A DNA stretch of 64,000 bases from Ornithinimicrobium humiphilum (GTDB lineage: Bacteria; Actinomycetota; Actinomycetes; Actinomycetales; Dermatophilaceae), in the NCBI RefSeq assembly GCF_006716885.1, contig NZ_VFPU01000001.1, positions 2,480,001 to 2,544,000 of the forward strand. Reading direction: 5' to 3'. Positions 21,710 to 36,027 of the stretch are shown here, piece by piece. Under the pieces are notes generated by a model that worked only from the letters and a program-made list of their open reading frames with translations, ran no database searches and was not told the origin of the DNA. Made by a program: the position numbers and the translations under genes. Position 1 is the stretch's first letter, and each line of letters begins with the position of its first letter.

Positions 21710-23016
21710 GCGGGGTCCTCCCCGAAACGGGCCAGCCCGAAGCGGTCGGCCAGGCGCCGGCGCAGGTGCATCATCGCGGTGTAGGTGCAGAAGATCCTGG
21801 TGGGCTCCCCCTCGTGCTCGCGCAGGAAGCGGTCGAGCGCGGCGTCGAGGTCGGTCTCGACGGCCCCGACGTCGACGCCGTCGTAGCGCAGCCGGAGGGC
21901 CATGTCCCACGCCCGGACCCCGGAGGTCAGCGCCACCCCGCGCTCGCGCAGCGGCTCGAAGGAGACGTCGTAGAGCCAGGAGACGTCGCGGCCGTCGGCG
22001 TAGTTGTCGTTGATCGCGATCATGGTCGCCGCGGGCTCGCCGCCGTAGGTGCCCAGCGCCACGGTGAACCCTGCGGGGTTCTTGACGAGGACGAGCTCGA
22101 GCGGGGCGCCGTCGACGTCGATGACCTCGCCGCGCCCGAAGGGCGGGTTGACCGACTCCAGGGCCTCGGCCGCCACCCGCGGGTCGAACCGGTCGTCCAG
22201 CAGCTGGCGGGCGGTGGTCGTCGCGGCGGTGGCGTTGATCATCGCGGCCAGGCCGCGCTGGCGCAGCGTCAGCGGCCCGACGTCGCGGCCGTCGCCGAAG
22301 CGGACCGTCAGGCTGCGGCCGTCCTCCGACGGCAGGAGCAGGCCGTCGGTGGCGCCCAGCTGGGGCCGGTCGGCGGGGTCCTCGAAGCGGACGTCGGCCT
22401 CCTGCAGCTCGGGCAGGCGATCGGCGATGCTCGGGTCGACCCCGAACCAGCCGACCCGCACGCCCTCGCCCAGCACGTCCCGGACGCGCGAGATGAAGGA
22501 GTCGTCGACGTTGAGCACGACGCCGGCGGTGGTGCGCTCCCCCAGCGTCGTGAGCAGCCGCGCCGTGTGGTCGATCTCGGCGAACCGGTCGAGCTGGTCG
22601 CGGGCCACGTTGAGCAGCAGCGCGTGGGTGGGCAGCACCTGGTCGGCGAAGTGGATCGCGTGCGCCTCGTCCAGCTCCACCACCGCGATGTCGGCGTCCA
22701 GCCGCCCGCGCAGCGAGATCTCGCCGAGCATCGAGGAGATCACCCCGCGGGTGAAGTTGGAGCCCGTCGGGTTGGTGAAGACCCGCAGCCCGTGCGCCCG
22801 CAGCACGGCCACGAGCATCTTGGTGGTCGTCGTCTTGCCGTTGGTGCCGGACACCACGACCACGCCCTCCGGCAACGACCCGAGGGTATGGCGCAGCACG
22901 GCCGGGTCGACCTTCTCGGTCACCAGGCCGGGCAGCGCCGAGCCACCGCCGCGCAGACGCGTGGCGAGCCGGGCGAGCCGGCCCGCGGCGAGCGCGGCGG
23001 TGGTGCGCAGCGGCAT
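21706..23016 (-). CDS. murT: Lipid II isoglutaminyl synthase, Mur-ligase-like subunit
   Basis: 436 aa. Walker A is SGTNGKTTTTKML (about 55-67), the Mur-ligase middle domain contains VELDEAHAI and NVARDQLDRFAEID, and the C-terminal DUF1727 includes NDNYADGRDVSWLYD. It forms a complex with GatD to amidate the second stem-peptide residue of lipid II. The Cys4 zinc ribbon found in firmicute MurT is missing: the expected segment (about 215-240) has no cysteines. The ATG lies 5 bases after guaA, so the guaA-murT-gatD genes are probably one unit. Confidence 0.92.
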   Translation of the reverse strand: MPLRTTAALAAGRLARLATRLRGGGSALPGLVTEKVDPAVLRHTLGSLPEGVVVVSGTNGKTTTTKMLVAVLRAHGLRVFTNPTGSNFTRGVISSMLGEISLRGRLDADIAVVELDEAHAIHFADQVLPTHALLLNVARDQLDRFAEIDHTARLLTTLGERTTAGVVLNVDDSFISRVRDVLGEGVRVGWFGVDPSIADRLPELQEADVRFEDPADRPQLGATDGLLLPSEDGRSLTVRFGDGRDVGPLTLRQRGLAAMINATAATTTARQLLDDRFDPRVAAEALESVNPPFGRGEVIDVDGAPLELVLVKNPAGFTVALGTYGGEPAATMIAINDNYADGRDVSWLYDVSFEPLRERGVALTSGVRAWDMALRLRYDGVDVGAVETDLDAALDRFLREHEGEPTRIFCTYTAMMHLRRRLADRFGLARFGEDPA

Positions 23017-23021
23017 ACCGC

Positions 23022-24613
<1,592 letters not shown>

Positions 24614-24617
<4 letters not shown>

Positions 24618-24946
24618 GCGACAACCCTATCCGCGTCGGCCCCGGCGGCGATCTGCGCCCGCGCCTGCTGCTGCACCCGGTGCTCGACCCAGAACGACAG
24701 GAAGGGCACGCAGCCGGCGAGCATGACGCCGACCATCCTGCCCATCCCCCAGCGCAGCTCGAAGCCGAGCAGCGCCACCGCGACGAGGTAGAGCATGTAG
24801 AACCACCCGTGGGGCGCCGGCCACCAGGCCAGCAGGCGGTTGTCGAAGCCGTAGCGCAGCACCATGTGCGCGACCAGCAGCAGCAGGCCGACTCCGACGG
24901 CGAAGGCCATCACGCGGAAGAACGTGAGCTTGGCACGGGCGGACAT
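24614..24946 (-). CDS. DUF3817 membrane protein
   Basis: 110 aa with three hydrophobic helices (about 9-28, 44-61, 68-85). It shows the family pattern of a short N-terminus followed by [15 protein letters not shown] and an HGWFYMLYL segment. Coupled to guaA by a 4-base overlap. Function unknown; genes of this family are common in actinobacteria near guaA or SURF1. Confidence 0.8.
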
Positions 24947-25006
24947 GTGGGGGTTCTCCTCGGGGCTGGGAGCAGGGGGACGTGGGGCGGCGACGGGGTT
25001 CGCGTG

Positions 25007-25861
25007 CTACGAGGGCACCGGGGCGCGGTCGTCCGCGGTGCCGGCAGGGGTATGAGGTGCAGCGCCCGCGGGCGGGCCACCATTCCCGGGCGGTCCGGCC
25101 TGCGGGCCCTCGGGGGTCGCGCCCGGACGCTCGCCACGGGCCGCCTGCCGCAAGAAGCGGACGTACATGTAGACGGCGAAGCCGGCGAAGGTGAACCACT
25201 GCAGGCCGTAGCCGAAGTTGCGCCAGACGATCCCGCTGTCGCCGAAGACCGGCGGCGGGACGCGTCGCACGTCGGCGGAGGTGACGGCCGGCTCCTCGTC
25301 GACGAGGAAGACGAAGGCGTTGTAGACCGGGTCGTCCCAGGCGTTGACGAGATCGGCGGTGTCGATGGCCGCGCGTTGCCCCTCGGGCAGCCGGCCGAGG
25401 TCGCCGGCCTCCCCGGGCGACTCGCTGGGAGCCAGGGCGCCCGTCACCCGGACGGAGCCCGCGGGCGGCTCGTCGGCGTCCGCGGGGTCGGTCACGAAGC
25501 CGCGCACGACCGGCAGCAGCGCCGCCTCGCCCGGGTCCTGCGTCCGCACGGGGGTCACGACCCAGTAGCCGGACTCCCCTTCGAGCAGCCGGCCGGGCAC
25601 GAGGAACTGGAGCTCGGCGGCATACTCCCCCTCGGTGGTGACCGACAGCCCGGCACCGTCGGAGGGGAAGGGCTGCTGGGGGCCGGTGACCTCGGCGAGC
25701 GGCTCGGTGGGGCGGGCGGCCTGGGCCTGCGCGTGCTCGCGCGAGGCCTCGTTGGAGCTCACGCCGATCTGCCACATGCCGAGCTGGTAGAACGACACCA
25801 CGACCACGACCAGCAGCGCCAGCAGGGCCAGCCAGCCGGGCTTGAGGGCGGTGCGGATCAC
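25007..25861 (-). CDS. SURF1 family protein (cytochrome oxidase assembly)
   Basis: 284 aa from the GTG at 25861. It has the SURF1 layout: an N-terminal membrane helix (about 7-24, just after RTALKPGWLALL), a periplasmic domain with PVVRGFV, and a second helix near the end (about 213-230) after WRNFGYGLQWFTFAGFAVYMYVR. This is followed by a Pro/Gly-rich tail of about 50 residues. SURF1 helps assemble heme a3 of the aa3 oxidase. I prefer GTG 25861 because TACCCT lies 6 nt upstream (leaderless); GTG 25882 is an alternative. Confidence 0.88.
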   Translation of the reverse strand: MIRTALKPGWLALLALLVVVVVSFYQLGMWQIGVSSNEASREHAQAQAARPTEPLAEVTGPQQPFPSDGAGLSVTTEGEYAAELQFLVPGRLLEGESGYWVVTPVRTQDPGEAALLPVVRGFVTDPADADEPPAGSVRVTGALAPSESPGEAGDLGRLPEGQRAAIDTADLVNAWDDPVYNAFVFLVDEEPAVTSADVRRVPPPVFGDSGIVWRNFGYGLQWFTFAGFAVYMYVRFLRQAARGERPGATPEGPQAGPPGNGGPPAGAAPHTPAGTADDRAPVPS

Positions 25862-25867
25862 CCCTCC

Positions 25868-25873
25868 AGGGTA
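25868..25873 (-). promoter_or_regulatory. -10 element (TACCCT) of the SURF1 gene
   Basis: Minus-strand TACCCT, 6 nt before the preferred GTG. It favours the shorter start and a leaderless transcript. Confidence 0.5.
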
Positions 25874-25933
25874 GGTGATCACCCGGGGTGCTCCTGGCCC
25901 GGGCGGACGGGCCGGGGGCCAGGACCGGCGTGC

Positions 25934-27385
25934 CTACTCCAGCAGGCGGCTCTGGTCGTCGAAGACGTAGACCGCGCCGTTGTAGCAGGCGACCCACACG
26001 GTGTTGGTGACCGGGTCGTAGTCGATGCCGATCGGGTCCGCGTCCACGTCGACCTTGTCGATCACCGTCATGTCGGAGGTGCGGATCTTGGATACGGTGG
26101 CCTCGTCGTAGTTGACGACGTAGAGGGCCGTCTCGTCCGGGGACATCGTCACCGAGCGGGGCTCCAGGCCCGGGGAGACCTCGTCGACGATCGTGTCGGT
26201 CGCGGTGTCGATCTTGTAGATCGTGTTGGCCGAGCTGACCGTCATGTAGAGGGTCTTCCCGTCCGCGGTCACGTTGAGGTGCCGGGGCCGCAGGGTGGTG
26301 TTCATGACGAGCTCGCTGGTGCCGGCCGCGATGTCGATCTTGAACAGCGACTGGGCGTACATCGCCACGACGTAGGCGGTGTTGTTGTCGGGCAGGATCG
26401 CGATGCCGCGGGGCGACTCGTTGACGTCGATGACCTTGACCTCCTCGGCCTTCTCGACGTCGACGACCGAGATGCTCGCGTCGCACCAGTTGCTCACCAG
26501 GATGGTGCTCTGGTCGGGCGTGATCTCGAGGTACTTGGGCACGGCACCGACCTTGATGACCTGGTCCCAGGCCATCTCCTCGGCGTCGAAGCGGTAGAGG
26601 AAGGAGGGGCCGACCCCGCTGTCGCGGGTGCAGGCGTCGAAGCCCTCGACGCCGAAGTTCTGGCCGTACATCGTGTACTGCGAGACGTAGGCGTAACGCC
26701 CGTCCTTGGTCCACACGGCCTCGACCGGCGAGCCCTGCGAGATCCCCGGGTGGCCCTCGACGCCGAACTCCGCCAGGTCGACGGCGTCGTCCAGCACCGC
26801 GACCTGCTCCCGCGTCGTCGAGTCGAAGACCGTCGAGGAGTGGGAGTACATCATGTTGTTGGCGATCATCAGGCCGTGCCCGGAGGCCATGATCGACTTC
26901 GGCGTCATGCCGCCGGTGAGGTAGTCGACCGGCTCCAGGGCGGTGGTGTCGCTGGGCAGCGCGTTGGGGACCGGGTCCTTCTGCCAGACGGGGTCCTTCT
27001 CCGGCTCCGGCTCGGGCTCGGCGGTCTGCGACGCCTCCTCCGTCCGGGACGCGGCGTCGTCGCCGGAGCTCTCCCCGGTGCCGGCGGCCGGCGGAGAGGC
27101 CTGCCCACCCTCGGTGCCCGCGGCGGCGGCGCGGTCGCCGTCACCGGGGCCCCAGCTGCCGATCCAGACTCCCACGCCGGCGACGACGGCGAGAACGAAG
27201 GCCAGGAGGCCGCCCAGCACGGCACGCCGACGACGCACGTGCACGGGGTCCTGGCTCACCCGCAGGCCGCCGCGGCGGCCCTCCCGGTGCCGTCCGCGCA
27301 TCGCGCGGACGTCGAGCTCGGCGTCGTCGTCCTCCCAGCGGTCCACCGGACCGCGACGCCGCCCGTCGGCGTCACCGGGCGCCAT
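25934..27385 (-). CDS. Membrane-anchored YVTN/YncE-like beta-propeller protein
   Basis: 483 aa. A polar, Arg-rich cytosolic N-terminus (about 1-53), one membrane helix (about 55-76), an Ala/Gly/Glu linker with a run of EPEPEPE, then a repeated beta-propeller (about 145-480). The propeller carries units such as YLEITPDQSTILVSN, GIAILPDNNTAYVV, LNVTADGKTLYMTV and SVTMSPDETALYVV. It is probably extracellular and binds a ligand or surface partner; enzymatic activity is not indicated. The start overlaps the guaB3 stop by 14 bases; a GTG at 27259 is a possible shorter start. Confidence 0.78.
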   Translation of the reverse strand: MAPGDADGRRRGPVDRWEDDDAELDVRAMRGRHREGRRGGLRVSQDPVHVRRRRAVLGGLLAFVLAVVAGVGVWIGSWGPGDGDRAAAAGTEGGQASPPAAGTGESSGDDAASRTEEASQTAEPEPEPEKDPVWQKDPVPNALPSDTTALEPVDYLTGGMTPKSIMASGHGLMIANNMMYSHSSTVFDSTTREQVAVLDDAVDLAEFGVEGHPGISQGSPVEAVWTKDGRYAYVSQYTMYGQNFGVEGFDACTRDSGVGPSFLYRFDAEEMAWDQVIKVGAVPKYLEITPDQSTILVSNWCDASISVVDVEKAEEVKVIDVNESPRGIAILPDNNTAYVVAMYAQSLFKIDIAAGTSELVMNTTLRPRHLNVTADGKTLYMTVSSANTIYKIDTATDTIVDEVSPGLEPRSVTMSPDETALYVVNYDEATVSKIRTSDMTVIDKVDVDADPIGIDYDPVTNTVWVACYNGAVYVFDDQSRLLE

Positions 27386-28493
27386 ACGGTGCCACCACCA
27401 CTTCCACGCGCTGGAACTCCTTGAGGTCGGTGTAGCCCGTCGTCGCCATCGCGCGGCGCAGGGCGCCCATGAGGTTGGTGGAGCCGTCGGCGCCCGCCGC
27501 CGGGCCGAGGAGGATCTGCTCCAGCGAGCCCACGGTGCCGACGTCGACCCGCTCGCCGCGCGGCAGCTCGGGGTGGTGCGCCTCGCTCCCCCAGTGGTAG
27601 CCGCGGCCCGGGGCCTCCGTCGCGCGGGCCAGCGCCGCGCCGAGCATGACCGAGTCGGCGCCGCAGGCGATGGCCTTGACGATCTCGCCGGAGGTGCTCG
27701 TGCCGCCGTCGGCGATGACGTGCACGTAGCGGCCGCCCGACTCGTCGAGGTAGTCGCGACGGGCCGCGGCGACGTCGGCGATGGCGGTGGCGGCGGGCGT
27801 GTGGATGCCCAACGTGGTGCGGGTGCGGTGCGCGGAGCCGCCGCCGAAGCCCACGAGCACGCCCGCCGCGCCGGTGCGCATGAGGTGCAGGGCCGCGGTG
27901 TAGGTGCCCGCGCCGCCGACGATGACCGGCACGTCGAGCTCGTAGATGAAGCGCTTGAGGTTGAGCGGCTCGGCCTGGCTCGAGACGTGCTCGGCCGAGA
28001 CCGTCGTTCCGCGGATGACGAAGAGGTCGACGCCGGCCTCGACGACGTCGCGCCAGAACTGCTGGGTGCGCTGCGGCGACAGGGCGCCGGCCACGGTCAC
28101 GCCGGCCTCGCGGACCTGCCGCAGCCGCTCGGTGATGAGCTCGGGACGCACCGGCGCGGAGTAGAGCTCGCGCATCCGGGCGGTCGTGCGCTCGTCCGGG
28201 AGCTCGGCGAGCTCCTGCAGGGCGGGCAGGGGGTCCTCGTAGCGCGTCCACAGGCCCTCGAGGTCGAGGACGCCGAGGCCGCCGAGGCGGCCCATCTGGA
28301 TCGCCGTCTCGGGCGAGACGACGGAGTCCATCGGCGCCGCCATCACGGGCAGCTCGAAGTGGTAGGCGTCGATCTGCCAGGAGATGGAGACGTCCTGCGG
28401 GTCCCTCGTCCGGCGCGACGGGACCACCGCGATGTCGTCGAAGGTGAAGGCGCGGCGTCCCCGCTTGCCCCGGCCGATCTCGATCTCAGTCAC
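27372..28493 (-). CDS. GuaB3 family IMP dehydrogenase-related protein
   Basis: 373 aa. IMP dehydrogenase/GMP reductase barrel without CBS domains. It has the GuaB3 N-terminus EIEIGRGKRGRRAFTFDDIAVVPS, and PVMAAPMDSVVSPETA. The catalytic Cys loop of IMPDH (GxGxxCTT) is not seen; the matching segment reads GFGGGSAHRTRTTLGI. Its activity is therefore uncertain, as for other actinobacterial GuaB3 proteins. It lies directly after guaB. Confidence 0.9.
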   Translation of the reverse strand: MTEIEIGRGKRGRRAFTFDDIAVVPSRRTRDPQDVSISWQIDAYHFELPVMAAPMDSVVSPETAIQMGRLGGLGVLDLEGLWTRYEDPLPALQELAELPDERTTARMRELYSAPVRPELITERLRQVREAGVTVAGALSPQRTQQFWRDVVEAGVDLFVIRGTTVSAEHVSSQAEPLNLKRFIYELDVPVIVGGAGTYTAALHLMRTGAAGVLVGFGGGSAHRTRTTLGIHTPAATAIADVAAARRDYLDESGGRYVHVIADGGTSTSGEIVKAIACGADSVMLGAALARATEAPGRGYHWGSEAHHPELPRGERVDVGTVGSLEQILLGPAAGADGSTNLMGALRRAMATTGYTDLKEFQRVEVVVAPYGAR

Positions 28494-28551
28494 CCGGACA
28501 GGCTACCGAGCCTTCCTGGTGCTCCGGCACACCAGCACCGGCGGGCCGCGA

Positions 28552-31188
<2,637 letters not shown>

Positions 31189-31189
<1 letters not shown>

Positions 31190-31869
31190 CACGAGGCCAT
31201 ACCCTCCCATCGCGCTCGCAGCTCGGTGAGCGCCCGGTGCTGGGCGACCCTCACGCTCCCGGGAGTCATCCCGAGGGCGTCCGCGGTCTCGGCGGCGCTG
31301 AGACCGACGCCGACGCGGAGCACCAAGATCTCACGGTGCCGCTCGGACAGGGTTTCCAGGAGGGCCCAGGCGCGGGAAGCCTCGTCACGGTGCACGACGT
31401 CGGACTCGGCGGAGGCGACGTGGCTGTCGAAGACCGGGGACGCGGAGTGGTCGGCCGGGACGGGACCGCGGGCGTGGGCCCGCTGGGCGTCGGCGACCTT
31501 GCGGGCGGCGAGACGGTAGACGAAGGCCTCGAAGGGCACCCCGCGGTCGTCGTAGGTCGGGAGGGCGGTGAGGACACCCATCCCCACCTCCTGGGCCACG
31601 TCCTTGGCGATCTCGGCCGCGGCCGGATAGGTCCCGAGGCGGGCGCGGGCGTAGCGGAGCGCGATCTGAAGCACCGTGGCCAGCAGGTCCTCCCGGGCCT
31701 GGCGGTCACCGGTGCGGGCCTTGTGCACGAGGTCGCGGAGGTCCTTCGTCGGCGCGGCCGGGACGGCGTGGGGCCCGGACTCGTGCACGTCGCGGGCGAG
31801 GACCGGGCGCGACGGGGCGGACGCCACCATCGGGAAGGTGGGACCCACGGGCACGGGTTCAGATCTCAT
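31189..31869 (-). CDS. sigD: RNA polymerase sigma factor SigD-like
   Basis: About 226 aa, ECF-like. Region 2 (about 55-130) includes ALRYARARLGTYP and QEVGMGVLTALPTYDDRGVPFEAFVYRLAARKVADAQR. Region 4 (about 165-220) reads LSERHREILVLRVGVGLSAAETADALGMTPGSVRVAQHRAL. Partner anti-sigma gene is next. SigD orthologues respond to stationary phase and starvation. I use the ATG at 31869; an upstream GTG at 31932 and a GTG a few codons downstream are possible, since the first about 40 residues are not conserved. Confidence 0.88.
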
Positions 31870-32061
31870 CAACCGAACGGCGGACGTGCGCCACGCCACC
31901 ACGTGCCCCACCCCTATTCCTCCGAGCCGCACGGGACCGGCCTGCTCGTCACGGCGCAGGCTGAACTAGAGAATGACACACGGACGGCCCCCTGGGAAGG
32001 GGTCGGGACGGACTTCCCGTCCCGCCGGCCGAGGCCTCCCCCGGGCGGGGCACCTGTCACT

Positions 32062-32067
32062 AGGGTG
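32062..32067 (+). promoter_or_regulatory. Candidate -10 (TAGGGT) of the whiB gene
   Basis: TAGGGT about 33 bases before the GTG at 32100, leaving room for a leader with the GGAGAGAGAGG ribosome-binding site. Confidence 0.35.
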
Positions 32068-32099
32068 ATATCCACCGGCCGGAGAGAGAGGTGCGCGCC

Positions 32100-32395
32100 G
32101 TGGCGGAGACGGTAGCCCCGCAGCCCGGGCCCGTAGCGGACCTGTGGGAGTGGCAGTTCCGGGGCGCGTGCCGCACGGCCAGCCCTGAGGTCTTCTTCCA
32201 CCCCGAGGGCGAGCGCGGACCGGCCCGCGCAGCCGTGACGAGCGCGCCAAGGTGGTCTGCGCCACCTGCCCCGTGCTGGAGCGCTGCCGCGCCCACGCCC
32301 TCGCGGCGCGCGAGCCCTACGGCGTGTGGGGCGGCATGACGGAGGAGGAGCGGATGGCCTGGTACGCCGAGGAGGACGCGCGGGGCCGGGACTGA
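32100..32395 (+). pseudogene. WhiB3-like iron-sulfur regulator, frameshifted
   Basis: The N-terminal part (DLWEWQFRGACRTASPEVFF, HPEGERGPAR) lies in the frame of the GTG at 32100. The C-terminal part (DERAKVVCATCPVLERC, EPYGVWGGMTEEER) lies in the next frame and ends at TGA 32393-32395. One missing base near 32226-32230 (CCCGCGCAGCC where CCCGCCGCAGCC restores the frame) explains both. With that base the protein would be 98 aa with all four cluster cysteines (C, CxxC, x5, C) and the same spacing as WhiB3. The place between sigD and groEL is that of Mycobacterium whiB3. It may be a true mutation or a sequencing error. GGAGAGAGAGG is a good ribosome-binding site for 32100. Confidence 0.8.
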
Positions 32396-32419
32396 GCCCG
32401 ACCTCGCCCGGACGCGGGC

Positions 32420-32450
32420 GAGGCCCCCGCCGGGATCCGGCAGGGGCCTC
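32420..32450. terminator. Terminator between whiB and groEL
   Basis: 14-bp stem with one mismatch (32420-32433 with 32437-32450) and a GAT loop, in the gap between the convergent whiB and groEL genes. Confidence 0.75.
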
Positions 32451-32459
32451 GCTCGAGGT

Positions 32460-32482
32460 GCGGGTCGGGATCACCGACCCGC
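32460..32482 (-). terminator. Second hairpin after groEL
   Basis: 9-bp perfect stem (GCGGGTCGG with CCGACCCGC) and a 5-nt loop, 6 bases beyond the groEL stop. It probably works with the longer hairpin beside it. Confidence 0.6.
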
Positions 32483-32488
32483 GAGAGG

Positions 32489-34497
<2,009 letters not shown>

Positions 34498-34606
34498 GGT
34501 TACCTTCCCTTCGTGGGCCGACCGGGCTGGCCGGTCGGCGTGGTCGTTGTGCGGTCACCCGGTCGCGGGTGCCGGTCGCCGTCGCGGGGGTCGACCGGGC
34601 TCGCCG

Positions 34607-34633
34607 CTGGCACTTGCGTGCCCCGAGTGCTAA
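34607..34633. promoter_or_regulatory. CIRCE operator (proximal)
   Basis: CTGGCACTT-N9-GAGTGCTAA. One half is perfect, the other deviates at a few bases. It covers the predicted groES transcription start, where HrcA would block initiation. Confidence 0.8.
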
Positions 34634-34637
34634 GACG

Positions 34638-34667
34638 AATCTAGGCAGGGAGTTAGCACTCGGTCAA
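34638..34667 (-). promoter_or_regulatory. groES-groEL promoter
   Basis: Minus strand: -35 TTGACC (34662-34667), 18-nt spacer, -10 TAGATT (34638-34643). It is flanked and overlapped by the two CIRCE elements, consistent with heat-shock control. Confidence 0.75.
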
Positions 34668-34679
34668 GCCGAGTGCCAG
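34653..34679. promoter_or_regulatory. CIRCE operator (distal)
   Basis: TTAGCACTC-N9-GAGTGCCAG. One half is perfect. It overlaps the -35 hexamer of the groES promoter. The HrcA repressor that would bind is not encoded in this window. Confidence 0.85.
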
Positions 34680-34687
34680 GGGGCGTG

Positions 34688-35968
34688 TCAGAGCATCGCC
34701 TCGAGCGGCCGCAGGCTGCGCTCCAGGACCCGGTAGTACCAGGGCCGGCCCCGCCACCGGTCGAGCGTCATCTCCTCGCAACGCTCCAGGTCACGACGGA
34801 AGACGGTCTCCATCCGCTCGGCCTGGTCGCGGCTGATGATCTCGAGGTTGATCTCGTAGTTGCCCCGCAGCGACAGCCGGTCGATGTTGGCCGTCCCGAC
34901 CGTCGCCCAGCGTCCGTCCACGGTCGCCGTCTTGGCGTGCACCATGACGTCCTTGTAGAGGTGCAGGTGCACCCCGCCCTCGAGCAGCTCGCTCCAGTAG
35001 TAGCGGGCCACGATGTCGGCCAGCACGTGGTTGGAGTGCTCGGGCATGATCACGCGCACGTCGACGCCCCGCTTCGCCGCGCGGAGCAGGCCCTCGAGCA
35101 CCTCCGGGTCGGGGATGAAGTAGCCCTGGGTGATCCAGATCCGGTGCATCGCCCGGTCGATCGCCTCCAGGTAGAGGGCGCGGACGGGGTAGACGAGCCG
35201 GCTCGGCTCGTTGCGGGCCGCGTGCAGCGGCGAACCCCACCGCTCGGTGCCGGAGTCGACCAGCTCGGGCTGGGCGGGCCGGCGGTGCCGGTTCCAGAAG
35301 TCGACGAAGGCGTTCTGCAGCTCCCAGACCCCCGGCCCCTCGACCCGCACGTGGGTGTCGCGCCACTTCGTGGCGTAGAGCTCACCGATGTTGTAGCCGC
35401 CGACGAAGCCGACCAGGCCGTCGACGACGAGGATCTTGCGGTGGTCGCGACCCGTGCGCCGCAGGTCCAGGAGCGGCAGACCGGGCCTGAGCACCGGGAA
35501 CTGCATGACGTGCACCGAGCCCGGGAACCGGATGAAGGAGCGCGGGACGACGAGGTTGGCGAAGCCGTCGAAGACGACGCAGACCGTCACGCCGCGCTCC
35601 GCCGCCCGGATGACGGCGTCCTTGAACTCCTGACCGACGGAGTCGCCCTTCCAGATGTAGGAGGCGAGGTAGACGTAGTCCTGCGCGGCGTCGATCGCGG
35701 CGATCATGTCGTCGTAGAGCGCCCGGCCGTAGGTGTAGGTCGTGATGCGGTCGTCCTCGACGTCCACGTGCAGCGGAGGGTCGGCGGGGGCGGACGGGTC
35801 GTCGCCCTCGTCCCGGCGCTTGCGGATGGCGTCGGCGGCGACCACGCCGGCGGCGAGCGAGAGCTGGCCGAGGACGGCCCAGCCGGCCGTCCTCAGGGTG
35901 ACCCGACGCACGCTGCGCAGCAGGTCACGGGCGTCGGTGGTGAGCAGGTCGGTGGGCACGGGAGCCAA
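34688..35968 (-). CDS. Phospholipase-D family protein (cardiolipin-synthase-like)
   Basis: 426 aa. One N-terminal hydrophobic segment (about 30-45) then two PLD repeats. Repeat 1 has DHRKILVVDG (about 178-187), and repeat 2 has VHAKTATVDGRWATVGTANID (about 345-365), the H-x-K-x4-D catalytic pairs. This suggests transfer of a phosphatidyl group, such as cardiolipin synthesis, at the membrane. It is transcribed toward groES from a start at 35968; GTG codons a few residues on are possible. Confidence 0.88.
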   Translation of the reverse strand: MAPVPTDLLTTDARDLLRSVRRVTLRTAGWAVLGQLSLAAGVVAADAIRKRRDEGDDPSAPADPPLHVDVEDDRITTYTYGRALYDDMIAAIDAAQDYVYLASYIWKGDSVGQEFKDAVIRAAERGVTVCVVFDGFANLVVPRSFIRFPGSVHVMQFPVLRPGLPLLDLRRTGRDHRKILVVDGLVGFVGGYNIGELYATKWRDTHVRVEGPGVWELQNAFVDFWNRHRRPAQPELVDSGTERWGSPLHAARNEPSRLVYPVRALYLEAIDRAMHRIWITQGYFIPDPEVLEGLLRAAKRGVDVRVIMPEHSNHVLADIVARYYWSELLEGGVHLHLYKDVMVHAKTATVDGRWATVGTANIDRLSLRGNYEINLEIISRDQAERMETVFRRDLERCEEMTLDRWRGRPWYYRVLERSLRPLEAML

Positions 35969-36027
35969 TCTACTGGTGGTCGCCTCCCCCGCTCCCCCGG
36001 TCGGCCCGCGTGATCGACAATGGGACG

